The notes under the pieces: model-generated
What the model was told of the DNA's origin: nothing
Seen by the model: the letters and a program-made list of their open reading frames with translations, nothing else
Databases searched by the model: none
In this document: positions 13,494-19,878 of the stretch, piece by piece
How the letters are laid out: each line of letters begins with the position of its first letter
How positions within the stretch are numbered: position 1 is the stretch's first letter
Origin: Bacilli bacterium
GTDB taxonomy: Bacteria > Bacillota_I > Bacilli_A > RF39 > UBA660
DNA length: 19,878 bases
Direction: 5' to 3'
Assembly: GCA_017473105.1 (NCBI GenBank)
Contig: JAFUNE010000016.1
Coordinates: 1 to 19,878, forward strand
Program-made: the position numbers and the translations under genes

Positions 13494-15860
13494 ATGAGAT
13501 TAAGTAAAAATTTTGTTAATGAATATACTAATTTAAATAAAATAGATTTCAAAGAATTAGCAAACGGAATGCTAAAATTAGGGAATGAATATGAAAGTAT
13601 TTCATCATTAGTAAAAGCTTCAAAAGTAACAACTGGTGAAGTAATAGAATGTATAAATCATCCAGATAGTGACCACTTACATTTATGTAAAGTAGACATT
13701 GGTACAGAAGTATTAAATATCGTTTGTGGAGCTCCTAATGTAAGAGAAGGGATTAAAGTAATAGTAGCACTTGTAGGATGTGAATTAGGTGATTTTAAAA
13801 TTAAACAATCAACAATATTAGGACATGAATCAAATGGTATGCTTTGCTCATTACAAGAATTAGGTCTTGATAATAAATTCTTAACAGAACAAGATATTGC
13901 AGGAATACACGAATTACCAGAAGAAGCAATAGTAGGAGAAAATCCAATTAAATTCTTAGAATTAGATGATGAAATAATAGATTTTGAATTAACATCAAAT
14001 AGAGGCGATTTATTAAGTATGTTAGGTCTTGCATATGAATGTGCAGCAATAACTGGTGAAGACGTAAAAGAACCAGATTTATCTTATAATGAAACAAAAG
14101 AAAATATAAAAAATGAATTATCATTAAAAGTAGATACACCAAATGCATACACTTTCTTATTAAAAGGTGTTAAAAATATAAAAATAGAAGAAAGTCCAAT
14201 TTATATTAAAAATAGACTTATTGCATGTGGAATAAGACCAATAAATAATGTTGTTGATATTTCAAATTATGTAATGCTTGAAACAGGACAACCACTTCAT
14301 TTCTATGATGCAGATAAATTAGGAAATACAATTGGTGTAAGAAACGCAAAAAATGGAGAAAAACTAGTAACATTAGATGAACAAGAAAGAATTTTAGTTG
14401 AAGAAGATATTGTTATTACAAATGGTAAAGACGCAATTGGCCTTGCCGGAGTAATGGGTGGATATTCAACTGAAATAGATGAAAATACTAAAAATGTTGC
14501 AATTGAATGTGCTATATTTAATCCAATTAATATTAGAAAAACATCTAAAAAATTATTAAGAAGTGAAGCAAGTATTAGATTTGAAAAAGGACTTGATGTA
14601 AATAGATGTTATATGGCTATTGAAAGAGCATGTAATATGTTAGAAGATATAGCACATGGTGAAGTAATGAGTGGTATGATTGAATACAATACTTTATCAA
14701 GAGAAAATAAAACAATCGAAATCACATTAGAAAAAATAAATAGCATTTTAGGTTATGAATTAACAACAACAGAAGTAAAAGATTGTTTTAATAAATTACA
14801 TTTCGATGTAAAATGTACAAAAAATAAATTTACAGTAATAGTTCCTACAAGAAGAATAGATATATCAATTGAAGAAGATTTAATAGAAGAAGTTGGAAGA
14901 GTATATGGAGTAGATAATATGAGAAGTACACTTCCAGTATTTGAAACAGTAGAACCAGTATTTGATAAAAAAATAAGAACAGTAAAAAATGAGATGTCAT
15001 ATTTAGGATTAAGTGAAGTATATACATATTCTCTAATAGATGTAAAAGATGTATTTAAATTTACTAATGATGAATTTGGATTAATAAAAGTACTTGATCC
15101 AATGAATGAACAAAGAGTAGTTTTAAGACATAGTATGTTAACTTCATTAATAGAAGTATTTGACTATAATAAAAAACGTGGAACTAAAGACATGGCTATA
15201 TTTGAAGTAGCAAATTGCTTCAGTTTAATTAATTCAGAATATATTGAAGAAAAGAAGCTAGCATGTTTATGTACTGGTGAATACACAGAAGGATTAAATA
15301 GAGAAAAATATGATTTCTATACAATGAAAGGAATCGTAGAAGATTTACTTGATAATTTAGGATATAAAGGCAGATATTCATTTGTACTTGGAAATTTTCC
15401 ACAAGAAATGCATCCAACAAAAAGTGCATATATAAATGTTTCAGGAAAAATAGTAGGTTTATTCGGACAAGTACATCCATCTTTAACAAAAGATGAAATA
15501 TATGTAATGGAAATTAATTTAGATACTTTATTTGAAAATAGAGTAGGAAAAATAAAAATCAAAGAAACGACTAAATTCCCTGGAATGTATAAAGATGTTG
15601 CGTTTGTTTTATCTAAAGAAATAACATGTGATTCAGTTATTGCAAGTATAAAACAAGGTGGAGGCAAGCTACTTAAAAATGTTGCAGTGTTTGATTATTA
15701 TGAAGGAGATAAAATAGAAGAAGATAAAAAATCTATAGCTTATAATTTATATTTTGAAAGTAATGAAAGAACACTAACTGATGAAGAAGTAACAGAAGCA
15801 TTTAACAAAATAATTGAAAACGTATGTAAAAAACACAACGCAATATTAAGAAATAAATAA
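13494..15860 (+). CDS. pheT: Phenylalanyl-tRNA synthetase beta subunit
   Basis: The 788-residue protein has the full bacterial PheT layout: an EMAP-like tRNA-binding domain (about 39-150, GEVIECINHPDSDHLHLCKVD), the B3/B4 editing region (about 205-380, with IKNRLIACGIRPINNVVDIS and GLAGVMGG), B5 (about 400-475, ending VPTRRIDISIEEDLIEEVGR), a catalytic-like core (about 480-690), and a C-terminal FDX-ACB anticodon-binding domain from FPGMYKDVAFVL (about 697-788). The B3/B4 region hydrolyses mischarged Tyr-tRNA-Phe. It starts after an AAAGGAGAT site and is co-transcribed with pheS under the T-box. No truncation or odd insertion is seen. Confidence 0.97.
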   Translation: MRLSKNFVNEYTNLNKIDFKELANGMLKLGNEYESISSLVKASKVTTGEVIECINHPDSDHLHLCKVDIGTEVLNIVCGAPNVREGIKVIVALVGCELGDFKIKQSTILGHESNGMLCSLQELGLDNKFLTEQDIAGIHELPEEAIVGENPIKFLELDDEIIDFELTSNRGDLLSMLGLAYECAAITGEDVKEPDLSYNETKENIKNELSLKVDTPNAYTFLLKGVKNIKIEESPIYIKNRLIACGIRPINNVVDISNYVMLETGQPLHFYDADKLGNTIGVRNAKNGEKLVTLDEQERILVEEDIVITNGKDAIGLAGVMGGYSTEIDENTKNVAIECAIFNPINIRKTSKKLLRSEASIRFEKGLDVNRCYMAIERACNMLEDIAHGEVMSGMIEYNTLSRENKTIEITLEKINSILGYELTTTEVKDCFNKLHFDVKCTKNKFTVIVPTRRIDISIEEDLIEEVGRVYGVDNMRSTLPVFETVEPVFDKKIRTVKNEMSYLGLSEVYTYSLIDVKDVFKFTNDEFGLIKVLDPMNEQRVVLRHSMLTSLIEVFDYNKKRGTKDMAIFEVANCFSLINSEYIEEKKLACLCTGEYTEGLNREKYDFYTMKGIVEDLLDNLGYKGRYSFVLGNFPQEMHPTKSAYINVSGKIVGLFGQVHPSLTKDEIYVMEINLDTLFENRVGKIKIKETTKFPGMYKDVAFVLSKEITCDSVIASIKQGGGKLLKNVAVFDYYEGDKIEEDKKSIAYNLYFESNERTLTDEEVTEAFNKIIENVCKKHNAILRNK

Positions 15861-15886
15861 AAGATGATGATAATCATCTTTTTTAA
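15861..15886 (+). terminator. Intrinsic terminator of pheST
   Basis: A perfect 8-bp stem (AAGATGAT/ATCATCTT) closes a GATA loop, followed by TTTT. It starts directly after the pheT stop. Confidence 0.88.
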
Positions 15887-15905
15887 TGTAAAAAAAGATT
15901 TTTAA

Positions 15906-15914
15906 TGATATAAT
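15906..15914 (+). promoter_or_regulatory. Extended -10 promoter of the first surface-protein paralogue
   Basis: TG-A-TATAAT with TATAAT at 15909-15914 and no convincing -35. The leader of about 15 bases consists almost only of the GTAGGTGA ribosome site. Confidence 0.65.
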
Positions 15915-15934
15915 AATACATAGTAGGTGAAAAT

Positions 15935-18172
15935 ATGAAAAATGGTATTAAGGTTTTATTATTTTTAACATTATTATATATTCCGATATTTACAAAAGCG
16001 CTAACAACATACGAAGGAGGAATACCAAAAGCAAATCAATATGCAAGTAAATTTAAAAACTATCATGATTACTTAGTGACTAGTAATATGCCATATGATT
16101 TTGCTGATGGCGAGATTATAAACTCCCTAAGATTTAAAAAAGGTGGTTTTTTAAGTAAAGATGAATTTGAAATAACAAATGTTCATGGTTCATCATACTT
16201 AGCAACAGGACTTGAATATTGGACATTATCGCAACATAGTAATAAGCAAAACTATGTAATTGGATATATGCTAACAAGTAAAGAATTAACAGATAAAACA
16301 GATGTTAGAGTGACAAATTATGTAAAAAATGAAACAAAAGTAGCAGGCTCAGGTACAAAAAATAATCCCTGGTATTTTATAGAAGTTTTAACAGTAAATG
16401 TACAATCAACAAATAAAAATAGGGGTACATTATCACACGTACCATGTGACGGTCTTGAAGATGGAGAAGAAAGTATAGTTGTACAGAAATATGGTAATAT
16501 TGAATCAAAATTTTATGCATGTGTTCACAATGATTTTGAATATCATAAAACAACATGTAAAATATATTTGGAAGAAAATGATAATGAATTTACAATCAAA
16601 AATAATATTATAGATAATACAATATGTAAAATTGATTTCAAACATAAAACTCATGCGAAAACACTACAAAAATGTGAAGGATGCAGTCCAAATACATCTC
16701 CAACAACACTTTATTTAGCACAAAATAAAGATATGTTTTTTAGAGATGAAGGTATAACAGAAATAAAAAAATTAGATTCAATCCCAAAGAAAAAAGGATA
16801 TACATTTAAGGGATACTATAAAGATGAAGGATTAAATCAACAAATAATAGACGAAGATGGAAATATAGAAAGTACTCAAATGTCAGAGAGTGAATCAACA
16901 TTATATTTAAAAATGAAAGCTCATGATTATACAATAAGCTACAATTGTAATGGAGGAACTGGAAGTACACCATCTAGTAATCATAAAGTAGATGTTAGTA
17001 AAAAATTAAATGCTGTACAATGCAAAAAGAACGGTAGTATATTCAAAGGATGGTCTGACTCATCAACCTCTACAACAGTAAAATATAATGATCAAGCAAG
17101 TGTGAAAAATTTATCATTTGATGAAGGCGGAGAAAAAATACTATTTGCGGTATGGGAATCATGTGGAGCTGGAACATATAATAATGATGGAGATTTTGAT
17201 TGCGATTCATGTACATCAGGAACATATAGTGATGCTGGTGCTACAAATTGTACAACTTGTCCACCAGGATATACATCAGATCCTTTAGCCGCAGGAGTTA
17301 ATAAATGTTATATTATAGTGCCTGATGGAAAATACATAGCAACAGAAAATACATCAACGCCAACAAATTGTCCAATTGGTCAATTTAAGACATCACATAA
17401 AGTTTATTATGGAGAAACAAGTAGTTGCGACGCATGTGATTCGTGTTACACAAATACTGAAGGCTCATCAAGTTGTCCAACATTAAAAAAATACACAATA
17501 ACTTATAATGCAAATGGTGGTACAGGTGCACCATCATCACAAACAAAATACTGTGGAACTAATTTAACATTAACTACATCAAAACCATCAAAAACAGGTT
17601 ATACATTTAATGGATGGAAAGCATCAAATGGAACAACTTACACTTCAGGAGGAACATATACAGCAAATGCATCAACCACATTAACTGCTCAATGGAAGTC
17701 AGATAGAGTGTATTTAGTTAAAAATGGACAAGACCAAACTTCACTTACGGGTGGATGGAAAGGATACAGCCATTATCTAGCAGGATATTTTGGAGAGAGT
17801 CCAGATATTGATTATGGTTCAAATAGAATAAAATTAACTAACGATAACTGGATGAATGTTTCTGGTACAGTTTATACAAAAAATAAAATTAATTTTTCAG
17901 GATTTACTAAACTAGTTTTTGATGGAGAAGTTGACGAAGGAACAATGAATATGGGTGGTTCATTTAAAGTAAAAACATCAGCAGGAAGCAGTTGGGATGA
18001 TAATATTGTAAAAAATCACGAATTTACAGAATATGAAACAGGAAATAAAACTCAAGATTATACTATGAATATATCAAGCTTGAATGGATCATATGTAGTA
18101 GGTTTCGGATTATTTGGGAATAATGCCGCAAGTCAAAACTACATTAGAATATTTAATTTATACTTAGAATAA
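15935..18172 (+). CDS. Secreted cysteine-rich repeat protein with InlB-type repeats
   Basis: The 745-residue protein has a signal peptide (1-22, cleavage near TKA). The N-terminal domain (about 60-150) shares its sequence and exact numbering with the paralogue at 19172; it has GGFLSKDEFEITNVHGSSYL and ends GSGTKNNPWYF. A cysteine-bearing segment (171-250) follows. InlB/Flg_new-type beta-grasp repeats lie at about 255-328, 331-408 and 519-588, the last two with YNxNGGTG and a GW core (FKGW, FNGW). Between them, 410-515 is a cysteine-rich region with SGTYSDAGATNCTTCPPGYT, like EGF/GCC2-GCC3-type modules. The C-terminus (590-745) is an unrecognised, probably beta-sandwich domain (KINFSGFTKLVFDGEV). 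There is no LPxTG or C-terminal membrane span. An adhesin or host-facing role is inferred. It has its own promoter and terminator. Confidence 0.85.
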   Translation: MKNGIKVLLFLTLLYIPIFTKALTTYEGGIPKANQYASKFKNYHDYLVTSNMPYDFADGEIINSLRFKKGGFLSKDEFEITNVHGSSYLATGLEYWTLSQHSNKQNYVIGYMLTSKELTDKTDVRVTNYVKNETKVAGSGTKNNPWYFIEVLTVNVQSTNKNRGTLSHVPCDGLEDGEESIVVQKYGNIESKFYACVHNDFEYHKTTCKIYLEENDNEFTIKNNIIDNTICKIDFKHKTHAKTLQKCEGCSPNTSPTTLYLAQNKDMFFRDEGITEIKKLDSIPKKKGYTFKGYYKDEGLNQQIIDEDGNIESTQMSESESTLYLKMKAHDYTISYNCNGGTGSTPSSNHKVDVSKKLNAVQCKKNGSIFKGWSDSSTSTTVKYNDQASVKNLSFDEGGEKILFAVWESCGAGTYNNDGDFDCDSCTSGTYSDAGATNCTTCPPGYTSDPLAAGVNKCYIIVPDGKYIATENTSTPTNCPIGQFKTSHKVYYGETSSCDACDSCYTNTEGSSSCPTLKKYTITYNANGGTGAPSSQTKYCGTNLTLTTSKPSKTGYTFNGWKASNGTTYTSGGTYTANASTTLTAQWKSDRVYLVKNGQDQTSLTGGWKGYSHYLAGYFGESPDIDYGSNRIKLTNDNWMNVSGTVYTKNKINFSGFTKLVFDGEVDEGTMNMGGSFKVKTSAGSSWDDNIVKNHEFTEYETGNKTQDYTMNISSLNGSYVVGFGLFGNNAASQNYIRIFNLYLE

Positions 18173-18197
18173 AAGATACTTTAAAGTATCTTTTTTT
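18172..18197 (+). terminator. Intrinsic terminator of the surface-protein gene
   Basis: AAAGATACT pairs with AGTATCTTT around a TTAA loop (18172-18193) and leads into a T-run up to 18197. The next promoter begins with the last T of this run. Confidence 0.85.
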
Positions 18198-18205
18198 GAT
18201 ATAAT
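18197..18205 (+). promoter_or_regulatory. Extended -10 promoter of the small membrane-protein pair
   Basis: TG-A-TATAAT with TATAAT at 18200-18205, only 17 bases before ATG 18222. The leader is little more than the TAGGTGA site. A -35 would have to lie in the terminator, and none is convincing. Confidence 0.6.
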
Positions 18206-18221
18206 AATAATAGGTGATAAT

Positions 18222-18788
18222 ATGAGAGAAAAAATTAAAAATCTAATTCAATATTTTTTAATAGGATATATGATAAGTATAATAATTCTAACTATAATTA
18301 ATATGTTTGGAATGAAAAAAACAATAGAATTAATAGATAGCAGTGAAAATATAGAAAAAATAAAAGAATTAAAAAATGAAATAAATAATCTAGAAGAAAA
18401 TTCATGTAAATCTTTACTAAACGATATGATAAAAGCATATGAAACCACATCATTTAATGGAATGGTAGAATATAAAAAAATACATGAAATATATTGGGAG
18501 GGTCCATCATTTTTAGAATTCTGCAATCAAATACCAAATAAATGTAATATTAGTAAAGAAGAATTAAATAGTATGAATATACCATATTTTGCACTAAACT
18601 CAACATCATTTATTGATAACCAAGTAAATAAAAAAGTTTTTGATTACGAACTAGGTATAAAGGACATATTTACAAGAAAAATTTTAGAAGGAAGCAGAAC
18701 AAATATTGATTATCAATTAAGTAAACAAAGTGAAATTATAATGATTGAAAATATACTAAATAAAATTGGAGGTAATATAAATGAATAA
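18222..18788 (+). CDS. Single-span membrane protein with coiled coil, function unknown
   Basis: The 188-residue protein has one N-terminal membrane span (about 8-30, FLIGYMISIIILTIINMFG). A Lys/Glu-rich helical stretch (about 36-60, ENIEKIKELKNEINNLEE) probably forms a coiled coil. A soluble domain with four cysteines (C62, C101, C108 and one within the FCNQIPNKCNIS region) completes it. I recognise no family. The span with a short charged front could also act as an uncleaved signal anchor, placing the body outside. The TAGGTGA site supports ATG 18222. Its end overlaps the next gene by 8 bases, so the two are coupled, and both sit between two paralogous surface-protein genes, which may mean a helper role; this is a guess. 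Confidence 0.7.
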   Translation: MREKIKNLIQYFLIGYMISIIILTIINMFGMKKTIELIDSSENIEKIKELKNEINNLEENSCKSLLNDMIKAYETTSFNGMVEYKKIHEIYWEGPSFLEFCNQIPNKCNISKEELNSMNIPYFALNSTSFIDNQVNKKVFDYELGIKDIFTRKILEGSRTNIDYQLSKQSEIIMIENILNKIGGNINE

Positions 18789-19119
18789 TATAAAAAAATA
18801 TATAATTTTATGTTCTATATCTTCGGTAGTAACAACAGTATTATCTATATTATCACTTGAAAATATATATTTAATTGTAATAAATATTATTTTATCTTTA
18901 GCATTTTTTATAAGCTGTAAGAAATTTAAATTAAAAAAATTCTCTCTACTAGTACCAAGTCTATATTTAATATTTTTAACATCTATGATTGCATTATCCA
19001 TAACAATGAATAGCAGTGTTATAATTGAATATATACATATCGTATATTATATGTCTTTAGTATTATTTGCAAATATTATGTTAAATATTTATTTACTATT
19101 ATGCATTTATAAAAGATAA
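18781..19119 (+). CDS. Small polytopic membrane protein, function unknown
   Basis: The 112-residue protein is almost wholly hydrophobic, with about four membrane spans (near 7-24, 27-47, 55-75 and 84-108) and a positively charged loop, KKFKLKKF, at about 47-54. No family is recognised. ATG 18781 has a strong GGAGG site at 18768-18772 inside the end of the previous gene and overlaps its stop (18786-18788), so the pair forms one transcription unit. A terminator follows at once. Confidence 0.7.
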   Translation: MNNIKKYIILCSISSVVTTVLSILSLENIYLIVINIILSLAFFISCKKFKLKKFSLLVPSLYLIFLTSMIALSITMNSSVIIEYIHIVYYMSLVLFANIMLNIYLLLCIYKR

Positions 19120-19142
19120 ACTATTTTATAGTTTGTTTTTTT
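19118..19142 (+). terminator. Intrinsic terminator of the small membrane-protein pair
   Basis: A 7-bp perfect stem (AAACTAT/ATAGTTT) with a TTT loop is followed by G and seven T. It overlaps the stop codon at 19117-19119. Confidence 0.8.
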
Positions 19143-19143
19143 A

Positions 19144-19152
19144 TGATATACT
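19144..19152 (+). promoter_or_regulatory. Extended -10 promoter of the second surface-protein paralogue
   Basis: TG-A-TATACT with TATACT at 19147-19152, then GGTAGGTGA and ATG 19172. The order and spacing match the promoter at 15906, as expected if the whole unit was duplicated. Confidence 0.6.
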
Positions 19153-19171
19153 TATTATGGTAGGTGAATAT

Positions 19172-19878
19172 ATGAGAAAAAGTATAAAAGTGATAATGTT
19201 ATTATTATTGTTTGTTCCATTTGTAACAAAAGCGAAAACATATGATTATGAAAATTCAGCAAATAAAGCAAATAATTATATATTTAATTTTAAAGATTAT
19301 AGAGAATATATCATACAAGAAAATATGCCGTATGATTATTCAGAATCTAAAAATAGAAATTCTCTTAAGTTTAAAAAAGGAGGATTTTTAAGCCGAGAAG
19401 AATTTGAAATAACAAATGTTCATGGTTCATCATACTTAGCAACTGGAATTGAATACTGGACTTTATCTCAACACAGTAACATGAGAAATTATGTAGCAAA
19501 TTACACACTTACAGATTTAGAACTAGATAAAAAAACAGGAGTTAGAGTTACACAATTTGTTAAGAATGAAGCCAAAATAAATGGAAGTGGAACAAAGAAT
19601 GACCCTTGGTATTTTCAAAATGTAATTAGTATTAATTTAAGTTCAAAAGATGAAGAAAGAGCAACCCTTTCCCCAACAAAATGTAATAACATATCTGAGG
19701 GTAAAAAAAATATAACAATAAATATGTATGATGGTAATAATACACCATTTGATATTTGTGAAAGCCCTAATTTTAGATACTATAGTAATGATTCATCGTG
19801 CAAAGAATTTATTAAATATGACAATGTAAGAAAACAATATTATTTATCTGGAAAATTTGATGATAATGCAATTTGTTA
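19172..19878 (+). CDS. Secreted surface protein, 5' part only; paralogue of the gene at 15935
   Basis: The frame is open from ATG 19172 to the window edge (235 codons), so the gene is cut by the window. A signal peptide spans residues 1-21 (MRKSIKVIMLLLLFVPFVTK). Residues 61-150 align without gaps, at the same residue numbers, with the paralogue at 15935, including FEITNVHGSSYLATG, YWTLSQHSN, GVRVTQFVKNE and GSGTKNDPWYF. Beyond about 155 the two diverge, but cysteines continue (171, 196, 210, 235). It probably carries repeats further on, but that part is not seen. The TAGGTGA site is 8 bases before the start. The N-terminal domain vaguely resembles domains ending in GSGT-x-x-x-PW found on pilin-like and surface proteins of Bacillota; this likeness is uncertain. 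Confidence 0.85.
   Translation, partial: MRKSIKVIMLLLLFVPFVTKAKTYDYENSANKANNYIFNFKDYREYIIQENMPYDYSESKNRNSLKFKKGGFLSREEFEITNVHGSSYLATGIEYWTLSQHSNMRNYVANYTLTDLELDKKTGVRVTQFVKNEAKINGSGTKNDPWYFQNVISINLSSKDEERATLSPTKCNNISEGKKNITINMYDGNNTPFDICESPNFRYYSNDSSCKEFIKYDNVRKQYYLSGKFDDNAIC

Noticed and set aside
15229..15667. Two minus-strand frames inside pheT
   Set aside because: pheT is intact and conserved here; the antisense frames are low-complexity and lack start signals.
15935..19878. Prophage or insertion sequence carrying the surface-protein locus
   Set aside because: No transposase, integrase, terminal inverted repeats or tRNA attachment site is visible, and base composition looks like the rest of the window.

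Overview
The window looks like the chromosome of a low-GC, Gram-positive-type bacterium (Bacillota). Five things point there: the very AT-rich sequence, Bacillota-style pheST under a T-box, a SpoVD/FtsI-type penicillin-binding protein with a PASTA tail, sigma-A-like promoters with an extended TG-n -10 box, and intrinsic terminators after most units. TGA ends the pilin, prolyl-tRNA synthetase and zinc-ribbon reading frames and tryptophan is TGG, so the standard bacterial code applies. The surface-protein style (InlB-type beta-grasp repeats, cysteine-rich segments, many membrane proteins) suggests an uncultured host-associated Bacilli/Erysipelotrichia-like lineage, but that placement is inference.

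Layout. (1) 1-1560: the 3' end of a large repeat-containing surface protein and its terminator. (2) 1559-6269, plus strand: an envelope module made of a bacterial PH-domain protein, a membrane protein whose zinc-ribbon tail is cut off by a frameshift, a YdjI-like SPFH/SHOCT protein, a YdjG-like double zinc-ribbon membrane protein and an SH3-like membrane-anchored protein. This resembles the PspA-partner genes of Bacillus (ydjFGHI), but no PspA homologue is present here. (3) 6268-9795, minus strand: a class B penicillin-binding protein and a GspE/PilB-type ATPase with an unusual Pro/Val/Gln repeat tail. A bidirectional terminator separates this from block 2. (4) 9822-12204: back-to-back promoters fire the ATPase leftwards and a cysteine-rich type IV pilin-like gene rightwards. 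The pilin gene overlaps proS by four bases. (5) 12201-15886: a phenylalanine T-box leader, pheS, pheT and a terminator. (6) 15906-19878: a locus of secreted or membrane proteins with two paralogous surface proteins (the second runs off the window) flanking two small membrane-protein genes, each transcription unit starting with the same compact extended -10 plus TAGGTGA ribosome site.

Taken together, the aminoacyl-tRNA synthetase genes are housekeeping, while the rest of the window is envelope biology: membrane-stress scaffolding, septal or cell-wall synthesis, pilus-type secretion and repeat adhesins. The most noteworthy items are the PspA-less SPFH/zinc-ribbon/PH/SH3 module, the frameshifted zinc-ribbon gene, the repeat-tailed short GspE with a pilin coupled to a divergent proS, and the paralogous surface proteins sharing a perfectly conserved 44-base block.
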